From contig OZ035962.1 of assembly GCA_964034945.1 (NCBI GenBank), positions 72,125,274 to 72,189,273 of the forward strand: 64,000 bases of DNA. Direction: 5' to 3'. This document shows positions 45,010 through 55,892 of this stretch, piece after piece (positions within the stretch are counted from its first letter, which is position 1; every line of letters begins with the position of its first letter). The notes beneath the pieces were generated by a model, which saw only the letters and a program-made list of their open reading frames with translations, ran no database searches and was not told where the DNA came from. The translations under genes and the position numbers were made by a program. This DNA is from Chrysopilus asiliformis (lineage: Eukaryota > Arthropoda > Insecta > Diptera > Rhagionidae).

Positions 45010-45345
45010 ATCTTCGGGGACAAAGAACCATGCAGGATTCGACGATTTTTATGCCCCCGGGCTAACTTTTGAACCAGTTAGGGTTTCACTTTCGTTGTAC
45101 CTGCATTGGAAAGGTAATTTGCTCTAGTTTCATTGACACAAGCTCTTTTTTGGCGGGGAACTGCAGGGGAATCGTCAGCTGCCATCTTAGACTCATTGGG
45201 AAAATCAGTACGTCTAAGATGGCAGCTGACTATCCGCCTGCAGTTCCTCGCCAAAAAGAGCTTTTGTCTTTCCAACGCAGGTACAACGAATGTTAAACCC
45301 AAAAGTTAGTCAAGGGGCATTTTCGTGCATCGTTCTTTCGAGATT
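45010..45345. repeat. Foldback element, ~330 bp
   Basis: The inner arms GTCAGCTGCCATCTTAGAC / GTCTAAGATGGCAGCTGAC are perfect. Pairing continues outward through CTGCAGG, AAGAGCT, GTACCTGC and CTAACTTTT/AAAAGTTAG to ATGCCCC/GGGGCAT and AAAGAAC/GTTCTTT. The left arm carries about 25 extra bases near 45115-45140. The loop is 19 nt. Confidence 0.75.
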
Positions 45346-45577
45346 TTGACACAATATTCGTGATTAGCGGCCTCAGAAACTCCTACAGCGACGAGAAAAA
45401 CCCTTAAAAGAAAAAATGCAGAAAGTTTTATTTCCTTTGAATATAGTAATATGTATTTTTTTTTTCATAATACAGCATTGTTTCCGAGAAATTTTCAATA
45501 ACCGTAATTTTTTGAAGTATATTGAGAACCGTTAAAAACACAAAAAAACCTTAAATTAAAACATATAGAACATTTTC
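45346..45577. repeat. H-like module fragment
   Basis: CGAGAAAAACCCTTAAAAG, TTTCCGAGAAATTTT and GAGAACCGTTAAAAAC resemble modules at 55323-55630 and 56766-56830. No ends. Confidence 0.3.
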
Positions 45578-45578
45578 C

Positions 45579-45597
45579 CTCTCTCTCTCTCTCTCTT
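45579..45597 (-). repeat. (GA)n, probable LINE tail
   Basis: A dinucleotide run directly 3' of the LINE fragment's UTR. Confidence 0.6.
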
Positions 45598-45631
45598 GGC
45601 AATACAACCGGTTTCCGGACTTGGCCTGCCG

Positions 45632-45841
45632 CTATGTCCCTCGCCAGAGGTCTCGGTCACGTGCCGATTTCCTCCAATTTTGCAACCCAATTCCCTTCGC
45701 GTCCTGGTCAACGCCGACTTGCCATCTGAAGTTGGATCTTCCTCGTCGCCTTGTTGTTAATAACCTACCATAGAAGACTTTCCGAGCCGGATCACTTTCA
45801 CCCATTCGAGTGACATGACCAGCCCACCGGAGTCTGTTGAG
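45632..45841 (-). pseudogene. Non-LTR retrotransposon, C-terminal end of ORF2
   Basis: 69 uninterrupted codons on the minus strand, ending at TAG (45632-45634). The start LNRLRWAGHVTRMGESDPAR is the motif found downstream of the reverse-transcriptase domain in many insect LINEs. It is followed by RRGRSNFRWQVGVDQDAKG and NWRKSARDRDLWRG. The sequence is cut at 45841, the 5' truncation usual for LINE copies. A short 3' UTR leads to a (GA)n run (45579-45597 as (CT)n on +), which may be the simple-repeat tail. The clade is not assigned. It is a dead fragment, but has no frame break in what remains. Confidence 0.8.
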
Positions 45842-46391
45842 TATAGAAAAATGTTGTATCGTTTAAATTTTGTTGTGTGCACTTTTTCTCTAAACCGCAT
45901 TTTTGAAAAACTACATATATTTTTGCACAAAGATTGTACAAAAATTGTATACTAAAACACTATTTATATTCGATTTTCGTACAAACAAACAATTAACTGA
46001 GCTTTGAAAAAATGAGAAGATTGTTAAGCTCACTAGGTTCATTTCTGCTTATTCCAAATATTTACCCACATTTAATACTTTACACCAAGCAGTTAATACC
46101 ATGATAAACTGTAGTAAAGTAGCTAAAAATACTACCGTGTTTCCAAAACTTTAACAAATAATAATATTTTACGACGATAACAGCTATTTTAATACCTTTT
46201 GTGAATTGCCTTAATGTTTCCATGCATCAAATTTCAATTGAAATATTAAAAAATCTGTCACGCGAACAGAACTTTTGTCCCAGAATTACGCAATCTAGTG
46301 TTGGAATGGCTTAAACACTAAAAAAATTGATTTCCAAACCAAGAAAATTTCGATGGCAGCACGTATTCCTCAGAAATTACTGCCTCTAGTG

Positions 46392-46691
46392 CAGTGGTTC
46401 TTAACCATTTTGGAGGTACTGACCCCCACCAGTTTCATATGCACGTTCACCGAACCCTTCTTAATTGGAAAAATAAAATATGATTTTTTCAAATTCAAAA
46501 CATAGGTATATATTTATACATAGGTGCACAAAATGAACAAAACTATTAAAGAACAAACCATTAAAGAACAAAACCATTATAACATGATTTTCACATAAAA
46601 ACAAAAAGTGTGTGTTTTGACCTCCGCTCAACCCCGGAGACTGACTCACCGAACCCCTGGGGTTCGATCGAACCCAGGTTAAGAACCACTG
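46392..46691 (+). mobile_element. 300-bp hAT element, perfect TIR and TSD
   Basis: CAGTGGTTCTTAACC and its perfect inverse GGTTAAGAACCACTG form the TIRs. CTCTAGTG duplicates at 46384-46391 and 46692-46699. Inside are CGAACCC blocks near both ends (CACCGAACCCTTC and CACCGAACCCCTGGGGTTCG). The TIR is close to those of the Charlie/Buster-type hAT elements known from vertebrates. Non-autonomous. Confidence 0.92.
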
Positions 46692-46699
46692 CTCTAGTG

Positions 46700-47140
46700 C
46701 ATTTTATGTTCCTCTGCTATACTGAGAAAGTATTGTATTCATGACAAAGAGCGACTGGAGAACGAGGGCATATAGAAATTTTCTGATCAGTACAAAATCC
46801 GTTTTAGGCAAAATTATGAAGATGTCCGTGTCTGTCCGTTTTACATATCTTAAATAACTCGGGAACGCGTTAAGCTAGCGACTTGAAATTTTTTATTAAT
46901 GAGTTTTACGAAACTCGTGATTTTCTATCGATTTCAAAAGTCTTAGGTTTTCTATCAACTTCCAAAAAAAAGTGGTTTTCTATCGACTTTTCCAAAAAGT
47001 AACGTTACTTATAACGGTTACCTCCCACACATTTAAAAAAAATAGTTTTTTGAAAAAGTTTCGAAAGCCAATGTGCTTTTGAGAAAAAATGATTATAGCA
47101 AAATTTAAAAGATATAAAATTTTCCACATTTTTTGTCTCA
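46700..47140 (+). repeat. H-family element, degraded copy
   Basis: TCTGATCAGTACAAAATCCG, a short GTCCGTGTCTGTCCG array (46825-46839), CTTAAATAACTCGGGAACGC and the conserved GCGACTTGAAATTTTTTATT. The inverse arrangement occurs at 56960-57140. Its upstream edge carries the hAT insertion. Confidence 0.5.
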
Positions 47141-47239
47141 ACGGTTTTTATGTATCTCTAACGGTTCGCGAGATTTTTCAACAATTTTTTTTTGTGTTCT
47201 AAAAACAAAAAACAAACCATATGACACTTTTTATATAAA

Positions 47240-47397
47240 TCACAAACAAAAATTATAACAAACCCTATTTTCTCTAATCAAAATTTTCACGATTAATTTC
47301 GAAGCATTCCAAAATTTCCTAACACTTCGTCACCTTCCCTCCCCCCGCTCCCCATCGATGATCTGTCCCGGAATTATACAAAAAAAATTGTCACCCT
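47240..47397 (-). repeat. Partial hAT MITE copy
   Basis: Minus-strand match to 28748-29246: it ends TAGGGTGACAATTTTTTTT and carries GGGGAGCGGGGGGAGGGAAG and CGAAATTAATCGTGA. The opposite TIR is lost. Confidence 0.55.
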
Positions 47398-47436
47398 AAT
47401 TGTCACAAACTACTACTATTCAAGTGACGACTTGTA

Positions 47437-47515
47437 TCTTTTCTTATATGCTTACCTCGAAATCTTAACTTTTTTTATGTGCTTACCTCGAAATCGTATC
47501 TTTTTGTCACTTCGA
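47437..47515 (+). repeat. ~33-bp direct repeat
   Basis: TATRTGCTTACCTCGAAATC is repeated twice in tandem. Confidence 0.65.
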
Positions 47516-47519
47516 ATCA

Positions 47520-49550
47520 ATTTCACTTTTGTGAAATCCCCTTAATTTGATAATTGTTTCTAAATAATCAAAATGAAAAAATAACTAAAATATATAAACA
47601 CCAACGAAATCTCGAATTCTGAGAGCAATAAAAATGTCCGCCGATACTTTCACTCGACACAGAATTAACCGCCAAACAGTCAGTTTGTATACACGTAGAT
47701 AATCATCACGAATGCACATAAACTGAGTCCAGCCGAAATACTCCACGTGAAGCACATTTTAAAATCATTATCTGAATAAAGGCAAAATATCTCTTTCCTC
47801 TCACCTCCATTTACAGAGGTACCCAAATTCAAAAAAAAAATGGACGTGAAACCAAAATTATCGCCTGCATATTAAAAGTCGGCATGTATCTGCCGGTGCT
47901 AAAATTAAGATAAAAACGGTAGTAATTCCGCCATACCATATATGTATATGAATTTCCACCCGGTGATAAATTTTTATCATTCCGACCATCTCTAGAGAAA
48001 AATCTCCGAACCATATCAAAACACATTCAATACCTACCAGAAGATACATACCTAAAAACTGTAGATGGGATACCTGGCCATAGGTTTTCGATTGAGCTAT
48101 GTTGAACAACAAAAATTATCCAATAATCCGCCAGTGAGTTGCCAGTCAAGTAGTCATTCAGTCAGTCAGTCAGTCAGCCTCCAAGGTATTTTACTACAAG
48201 TACATTGAACATCACATACAAATCGGTATTTCTATTATATTCCTATATTTCGGACTGATTGTAACCGAGGTAAAAATGATGTGTGCAACGCTTGACTTAA
48301 CTAGCATTCAGCCACTATAATCATCGCGGTTGCCATAATAATCCAAACGATTCCATACGATATTATAGTTGTCAGTTGCTGCGACAATCAAGAAACGATA
48401 GAAAAATGTTCACGATGGTATCCATATATTCGTATATTGCGAAGCAAATCTATGAGATCAATCTGTGGCAAAAACTAACCAGATACTCGTAAAGTTAATT
48501 TGGAGAGGCTAGCTAACTATCTAGATAGATCCACTAGATACATACAAGTATAGTTATGGTGGCGGATTCCAGATTCCATAGCCGAGACATACTCTTCCGA
48601 TTCCGTGTACTAATGAAACTGAAAGTGAAATAATCGTGAAACAGGTAATTTCTCTTTCAAAATTGTTCATTACGTGCACATTACCGCAACACTAAACGAT
48701 TTTCCAAAGCATCCAACGAGGCGTGACAGTCTATCTATCTACATATGCTAACATCTACATAGTCACAATCATATATATATATGCTTTATGCATTATGCTG
48801 CACAATTTATGCTTTTAGATTCATGCAGTTCATACACAAAATTTTACTATAGGTATATACAAATAGATATAGATATTGTGTCTCTTAATATTACCGCCAG
48901 ATACTCGAATAGATACAGGAAAATGTATTTGTTTTAGGAGTACACCGCACCATCATCCTTCTGGCGGCGAAAATTGCATTTTCCTGCAATATTTAATGAA
49001 TTTAGCAATTTTAATCGCTATTTCCACATTGAATCGCACACATAATTGCAGCCAACCACCATTTCGTTTTACTATTTCCAACACTAGATTTTTGCAAAGT
49101 AAAAAACCGGCACATCTCTACCCGCGACAACCAAACTATACGCTTCGCATCACTGCTCGAATAAGAATTTCTCCTATAATAAACGCGAAATTGTCATTGT
49201 AATGTGTCCAGTTTGAAATTCATATCCGCATTAACACAATTTTGTTGTGAAAAAAAAACACATATTCGAAATTTTCAACATGAATGAATAACCTGAAGCG
49301 AAAAGCTAATCGATAAATTTAACAGGAAAATCTTTAATTTGCACATGTGTGCCCGTGGACTCTTCTGTTTGTGAACACGACATTTAACAAATATTGAGCT
49401 TTAGTTTTGAAATTTTGATTGTAACTTGAAAACTTTTTTTAACACAAAAATATGCTTTCTGTACGGAAAAGTGTATTTGTATTAAAAAAATCACCATTAT
49501 CGAAAAAGTAGGAAAAAAATGTTTTAGGCAAAGGAACTATGAAAATAGTG
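47520..49550. other. Low-repeat stretch, no gene recognised
   Basis: Compared with the rest of the window this segment has few homopolymer runs and no TIR element. It holds a (CAGT)5 run at 48157-48177 and an AT dinucleotide run near 48770. The open frame 48876-49202 (108 codons) has no recognisable domain. It could be conserved noncoding DNA, but nothing in the sequence alone proves it. Confidence 0.35.
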
Positions 49551-49551
49551 G

Positions 49552-49612
49552 ACCGATTAAACTTGGGTGTATAGATAAGTTATCTAGAATCATATTTGAA
49601 ATATTCCCTGTT
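49552..49612 (-). repeat. H2 module fragment
   Basis: TAGATAAGTTATCTAGAATC, then ATATTTGAAATA, matches the module of the 62351-63025 element. Confidence 0.5.
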
Positions 49613-49904
49613 TTCAGATTTCTTCGTTATAAAGAAATTCGAAAATAACGTCTCTAGTTTGATTTATTATTATTGTTTATGAACATTACTCTAAATATTG
49701 GTGGCCATTCTCGATTCTACGGACTCTATTCTTTTGTTCTGGGTATGCGGGAACGGTGAGAAGATGTCCTACTGCTGCATAAAACCAAAATATAAAAACA
49801 AATTTTTGTTTTTAAATAATCTCATAAAGTATACTAAAACTTAAAGAACTACGTAGTCTATATATTTCTGTCTTGCCTTCTTGTTTAGCCCAAATACTTC
49901 CGTA

Positions 49905-50565
49905 TTTTTATGCCCGTATGGTGAAACCAAAGGGTATATTAGATTTGCCTTACCGTTTGTAACGCCAAGATCCCGTCATCACACACTAAAATGAATTACA
50001 CCAGTGTGTTTAGAATGATAAAAAAAAGTTGAATTTAGCATGTCCGTCCGTCCGTCCGTCTATCCGTCCGTCTATCCGTCTGTGGCGCGGATTGCGGGCG
50101 CACGGATTGAGCTAGAGACTTGAAATTTTGCGCAGATCCGTTTTTCGTAAAATGCGAGGCTAAATTCGTTAATGGCCAAAAATGGACCATACGAACGAAA
50201 TCGTTTTTTGTGAATATCTCAAAAACGGTGCATCTTATCAAAAAAGTCCAAGAACAAAAGTTATTTAGGATATGATTCTACATAAAACTTCCATACATCA
50301 AAATCCAATTGGAATAAATTTTAAAAAATCTAATTGAAAAGTTTCATTTCAAAGTGAAAATTAAGGTGTTGAAAATTCTGTATTTCATGAAAAATATTAC
50401 AGTTGCATGTGACAGAGTGAAGTTGGCTACGATGAATTTAATAAAAATTCTTTTTTTGCTCTGGTTCATTTTTTTATATTTCGGAATTTTGATACAACTG
50501 TTCGCTGTTCTCTTAAATCACCATACGGGTTTTCAATAATTGCCAGATTGGCAATTATAGCTTTT
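49905..50565 (+). mobile_element. H1 Helitron-like element, copy 2, with private insert
   Basis: The same 5' end (TTTTTATGCCCGTATGGTGA), array (50041-50081), 3' subterminal repeat CACCATACGGG and stem-loop ATTGCCAGATTGGCAAT (50539-50555) as copy 1. Relative to copy 1 it has about 150 extra bases (roughly 50363-50510). Most of that segment also exists on its own at 52129-52228. Confidence 0.6.
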
Positions 50566-50656
50566 GTTATGTTTATTTATTTTTTTTATTTTTAGACACT
50601 AACAGTTTGATTTCTTTTTTTTTAATATTTTATCCTTTTAGTCGGAGTAATTTTTT

Positions 50657-50850
50657 CAAGCTTTTTCATTTAAGACCACACACGATGGGTACTTATTTGT
50701 TCTATTTGGACAAAATGGCGTCTGTCGCCCGCCATTTTGTTTTTTCTTAAGTTTTCAATTCACGCTGATAGTTCTTTTCCGAAGCTCTTTAATTTGAGAC
50801 CTAACACGATGGGCACTTCGTTAAGCGTCTGCTGACCGCCATTTTGCTTT
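50657..50850 (+). repeat. Two diverged tandem units
   Basis: AAGACCACACACGATGGGTACTT...CGCCATTTTG and GAGACCTAACACGATGGGCACTT...CGCCATTTTG (50657-50740, 50777-50850). Confidence 0.65.
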
Positions 50851-50953
50851 TTTTTCTCGAATTTTTCAATGAAGTTACGTATGTGAGGAAAATTTCAAGT
50901 CAATAGAATTAGTGGAAGTGGGTTAAAATTAGATTACAAGATTTTGACCGTAA

Positions 50954-51560
50954 TACTAAGTTCACACCGTCGCAGAATCACGTAATTTTGCGAAATGATG
51001 TAAATCTTAAACCAAAGTGTTCACACAGAGGTTAAGGTAATTTTGCTTGACATTTCAACTACAGGATTGCTATGAATTTTAGTGTAGGATTGCTATGAAT
51101 TTTAGTAATATGATGAATAATATAATTCAAAACATCGCTGAAATATCTGCAAACAAAATTAGACACTTTAGAAGAAAATGGAAATTATCTGTAATGAAAA
51201 TAAACAATTATTTTCCATTTCATATTTAACTGCATCATAAACATGTCCATTTATTTATTTTTTCAGGCCACAGGTTTACTAATATATCCTCTTCGCGTGC
51301 GGAACACGGCTTCTTTTTCTTATATTTCCGTCTTTTCAATCCAGCACAAATGTCAAAACTGATGTACTGAAGAGAGCTGAATAAGTGATGCAGGGTTGTA
51401 TTCATTGTTTTTGCTTGATTTCGTTCCTAATTTTGTGGAAATTTTAGTGATTTTGAAAACAGGTTAATGTACTGGAAATCTCGTGATTTCGAGCAAGATT
51501 TCGTTCAAAATTACGAAAATCTTCAAAATTACGTAATTTTGCGTCGGTGTGGACATAGTA
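50954..51560. mobile_element. Harbinger-like MITE, 607 bp
   Basis: TACTAAGTTCACACCGTCGC and its near-inverse GCGTCGGTGTGGACATAGTA are TIRs that continue through ACGTAATTTTGCG. TAA lies on both sides (50951-50953, 51561-51563). CGTAATTTTG occurs repeatedly inside. Confidence 0.75.
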
Positions 51561-51634
51561 TAAGAAACAAACAAACAATTGTAACTAAATAAAAACTTGT
51601 AAAGAATATTCAAAAGATGAAGTTGCACTTCTCA

Positions 51635-51695
51635 ACCCGTTATAGCTAAGGTTATATTTTGCACTTCTCAAAAGGAAGCGTTAGCTATAACGGGT
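51635..51695. repeat. 61-bp hairpin
   Basis: ACCCGTTATAGCTAA and TTAGCTATAACGGGT are perfect inverses. TTGCACTTCTCAA occurs twice in and beside the loop. Confidence 0.75.
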
Positions 51696-52128
51696 ATTTG
51701 AAAATGGCCCGAAACTTTTGGGATAAAAATAATGTGCTTAAAGTGTATTGTGTTGATCATAACTGATGTTTTTTACATTACTGTTTGTCTTATCGACATT
51801 TTTAAATTACACGACTATATCGGACCCTGATCTGTATATGTTACATCTTAAACTATTATTTATACAGTTTAAATGTGTCTCAAGTTCTAATTTTTTAAAA
51901 TTTATCATTTTTTTAATGTTTTGAAGCTATGCAGAGCTATCCAGAACGTCCTCTATACAAAACACTGCACCATGAATTATCAAGTGCACTATTGAGAGCG
52001 AAGGGATTTTTTTGGGAAATTTAAGGCAATGCCAAAACACAACGATGGCCAACATTTCTCCGCACTCTTATAGCTGGTCAAAAGTATTTAGAAAGATTTA
52101 GATTAACAGAAAAATTTGGAATTACAAG

Positions 52129-52228
52129 TAAATTCTGTATTTCATGAAAAATATTGCAGTTCCGTGTGACAGAGTGAAGTTGGCTACGATGAATTTAATC
52201 AAAATTTTTTTTTTTGCTCTGGATAATT
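52129..52228 (+). repeat. Stand-alone copy of the H1 private insert
   Basis: AAATTCTGTATTTCATGAAA...GTGACAGAGTGAAGTTGGCT, then ACGATGAATTTAAT, matches 50371-50470 with few differences. Confidence 0.8.
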
Positions 52229-52444
52229 TTTTATAAGAATATTTAAAAAAACACGACTAATATCGCAAATCTTTTAAATTTTGAAGATAGAGTATACAAA
52301 ATATTCTCTTTTGAGATAGGTGAAAAGATGGCCGAAAAAAATATTTGAAATCTATTTTTCAGCTAATAACGCAGGCCGTAACTAATTTTGGTGCACTCAA
52401 TAATAGAGTTGTAATTTGGTTTTGCTGATTCCAAATCTTCAAGT

Positions 52445-52569
52445 GATTTGGTTGGATCAACTCTAGTTTTAGAGATGCAGGGAGGGACCTGTAAATTTCC
52501 AATATTGGATTGAACCAATTTAAAAATCACCATCAGTGTCTCCAAAACTTGAGCTGATCCAACCAAACC
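52445..52569. repeat. Foldback, 33-bp arms
   Basis: GATTTGGTTGGATCAACTCT, then AGTTTTAGAGA, pairs with GTCTCCAAAACTTGAGCTGA, then TCCAACCAAACC. The small minus-strand frame across it is a by-product. Confidence 0.75.
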
Positions 52570-54470
52570 AGTGCCATATTTTGAATAAACGCTCCACAAT
52601 TACCTCAAGAACAACTCTAGTGTCAAGAGCACTATAAAAAAAAGTTCCTGTTTTGTCGCTCTCTATTATAATTATATTAAATTTCATGTATTTTCATTGA
52701 ATTCTTTCTACGTAACACCTTGGAAAACAGACAGACAGAAAGTTAACTCACAGCGACTGTCATGTAAAAACAAAAGAAGTTTTTCGAGAGAATAAAATTT
52801 TATACGCTAATCAACGTTGGCCAACATTTTGTTAAATTGTCCGACAAATGTTTGATCCATTCAATTTTTATAGGTAACAATTTAATTCACTCTTCATTCA
52901 GGGCGAGAAAAAGATCTTAACTTACAAAATGCTCGCTTACATAATTTAATTTTTTTTTCTTCTCTTGCTCACCGCTGATTATCTCAAAATTTTTAGATAA
53001 AATATTATGCAGCCTCAAGCATAATCTCCGCAAAAATTAAGAAACTCCTAAAACCCCAAATTATAATCTGAATGCATAAACATTGGACGTTTAGTTTATC
53101 TGCCTTCCTGGTTCTCTTCATTGAGAAAGTGTTAATTACGTGAATAGCAACACTGTCCACCCCCATTCAGTACAAAAAAGCTATAATCAACCTCCCATCA
53201 GTCAGACTGCCGACAATTTTTTCATACTATCTAAATGTTTATTAATCTGAAATTGCTCATAGATTGGATGTATTAAAACTCAATTTGAAATTAAGTCGTG
53301 TGATCACTTTTTATTTCAATTTCTGAAGAAAACGTGATTAAGATCACCAAAGTTGTCAAAATACCTAAAATTATGAAAATATCCTAAGGAAAGAAGAAAA
53401 AAACTCAACAGTGCGCATTTCAATTGCGTAATTTCCAAATTTGTAATTTTTTCGAATGTTTTCATTCTTTTGCGAAGCTTTGTAAATCAACAGAAAATAT
53501 AGAGAAGAAAACACGGTAGTGGTGTTGATGGCATTTGAATTTTGTAAAACATAAATAAAGAACCCGGCATAGTGTTGGCCTTATTTCAAGCCGCAAAAAA
53601 AGTGTTCAACTACCGTAAAAGTGTTTAATCACAGCCACTTAGAGCGACCTATTTACGGATCGTGCCGGCCGTTTTTTTTTATATAACGAATGTTCGTATT
53701 AAGGAGGTATCGCATAAGATGAATGAACAAGTTTAAGTAGTTTTTGTCGTATGCTTTGGAACCGCTTGCAGCTAAATTAAAGTTATTATACAAAAATTAT
53801 GACATAAACTTAGGCCAGTTAGTATAGCAAAACAACAAAGCTCCATTGCATCACAACCTAAAACACTACAATATATAGAAGAAAAAAATGTTGGAGTTTA
53901 GGACACACTTTCTCTTCGACTGCATGTCAATTAAAGCATTTAACACGGAAATTTGAAAATTAACTTAAAAAACTGAAAATCTTGACAAGCTTTCATGTGA
54001 TGAGGTTAGACACCACTCATTTTAACCTCTTATGCACATTACTAAGAAGATACGATGATGATGATGATGGCATCAATGACATTTATACCTTTTATATTTA
54101 ACAACAGGTATTTTTTCTAATAGGTACCCGTTAATTTTCTCGGCATTTTGGAAAATTTTTAGAAAATTTTGACCTTTTGTGTTCAGTTTTAGTGAGACTG
54201 CGATTTAATAATTTATCAAAACAAAACAAAAGATTAATTTATCATTGTTAAATATGACGAACCACGACCGATGGTGCTGAAAAAATAGGCAGCTTATTAA
54301 TGAGGCTGAGTGTGAAGATGAAGACTCCCATGACTTTTTGGACGCTGTAACATGAAAGGTTGAATTTCTCAAAGATAGGCACACATAATTTTACACAAGT
54401 GAAAATCGAAACATTCGCAAACAATTGAAATTATTTGTTTGGTGAGGGAGCTAATAGCTACAAACGTACA
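52570..54470. other. Gene-free A+T-rich stretch
   Basis: Only a (GAT)5 run near 54054-54069 was noted. Confidence 0.4.
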
Positions 54471-54831
54471 ATTTTTATTGTCTATATCATATATAGGTAT
54501 GTTAGATTTAATATACCGTTTGTAACGCGGTCATCGGGATGTTTGGGATGAGAAAAGATTTCGATTTCCACATGTCCATCCAACCATCAATGAACACCAT
54601 AACTTTCTCAAGGATTGAGCTAGAGAGTTGAATTTTTTTTACATTTGCGCAAAATCGGAACGTCCTCTTTCACACAAAAAAATTTTCTTAAGAAGAAATG
54701 TGTTTAGAAAGCAATTTTACATAACTATTCCATACACCAAAATCCAATTGGAATATTTGTTTCATACAAATGGATTTTTTTTGACAGAATTTAGAGTATT
54801 CCACGACTGCTTTTTTGTAGTTTTTATTATG
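54471..54831 (+). mobile_element. H2 Helitron-like element, copy 2
   Basis: It carries TATATCATATATAGGTATGT, then TAGATTTAATATACCGTTTG, a weak ATGTCCATCCAACCATC array and GGATTGAGCTAGAGAGTTGA. Its 3' part is GAGTATTCCACGACTGC, then TTGTAGTTTTTATTATG. That tail corresponds to GAGTATTTGACGATTGT...TTGTAGTTTTTCTTAT of the H2 copies at 59944 and 62351. Confidence 0.5.
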
Positions 54832-55322
54832 AGGGTATTCACAATCCTCTTTTAATTTTCGGTATTCGTTATTTTCGGTAATATTAAAAGACTGAAAATA
54901 TTCTGCTGTGAACATCCCACAGCACAGATTTGAGAACAGCGCTTTTATTTGATACGTGACCAAATCATGAACTGCGAATTTGATTGTAAAATATGTCACA
55001 TACCTTTAAATGCATGTTTGATGTATTCTTTTGAATTTCTATTGTGGCAACGGCTATCAAAATTGAAAAAAATTGCAGTCCGATGAGATAACCAGCGAGA
55101 AAATTTGACAACTAAAAACATTACTAGCGCCACTCGCGGTTGATTCTTGATACCGAATAACCGGGCCGGAAAACACGACTCAAGGCATGTCTATAATTAC
55201 CGAATCCGGTAATTCATTTTTACATGAACCAAGTTACCGTCTCGGTAAAAATCTGTTAAATTTGACTGAATTACCGAGCGGTAAATTTACCCGCAATTTA
55301 AAAGAGGACTGTGAATACCCTG
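54832..55322 (-). mobile_element. Family A MITE, copy 4 (inverted)
   Basis: Both TIRs are present; the outermost C is changed at the left (GAGGGTATTC). It lies immediately after the H2 3' terminus TTATTATG. Confidence 0.85.
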
Positions 55323-55631
55323 TATGTTTTATTACGACTTTGGTAAATAGTAAATATAAATTGTGCCAAAACTTCAATAAAATTGTTTTTTGTTCACTTC
55401 TATCAATCATAATGCGAGAACCGCTCAACCGTCACTTTCTGTCATTAAAAAAAATATCAGTGGTGATGTATACAAAACTTTCCTCTGCAATATTTAGTTT
55501 CGGAAAAAATATGCGAAAAATTATATTTGTTTCAAATATCTCGAAAACCGTTAAAGAATTGTGTTATATGCAATTTTTTTTAAAAGCGCATAGTTTCCGA
55601 GAACTTTTAAAAAAATTTTTTTTTTGAAATA
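55323..55631. repeat. H-like sequence split by the pogo element (left part)
   Basis: TCTCGAAAACCGTTAAAGAA and TTTCCGAGAACTTTT modules; the series continues after 56766 with GAAAAACGTTAGAGATC. The pogo element therefore inserted into an existing H-type repeat. Confidence 0.4.
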
Positions 55632-55892
55632 CAGTAATCCCTCGAACTGCGCGGTTTTGGACTGCGCGGTTTCGCAACTGCGCGGTTAAGTTTTTAATAC
55701 CAAAATTTTGAACTGCGCGGTAAAAATTTCGCAGCTGCGCGGTTTTTTTTTATAATTTCCGTATAAAAAACATGTTCTGAACATATATTTTGGTGAATCC
55801 CCGATAAGAAGGAAGAAGCAGCTGGTCATTTGGTATCTTCGTACATATTTGGTAATTTCGTGCTTATATTAGTGTTTATATTTAGTGGAAAT

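Noticed and set aside
45069..45302. Overlapping open frames on both strands with similar proteins
   Set aside because: The similarity is caused by the palindrome; it does not show a duplicated gene.
55187..55627. 146-codon open frame on +
   Set aside because: Reads through the TIR of family A copy 4 into H-type repeat; it is not a protein.
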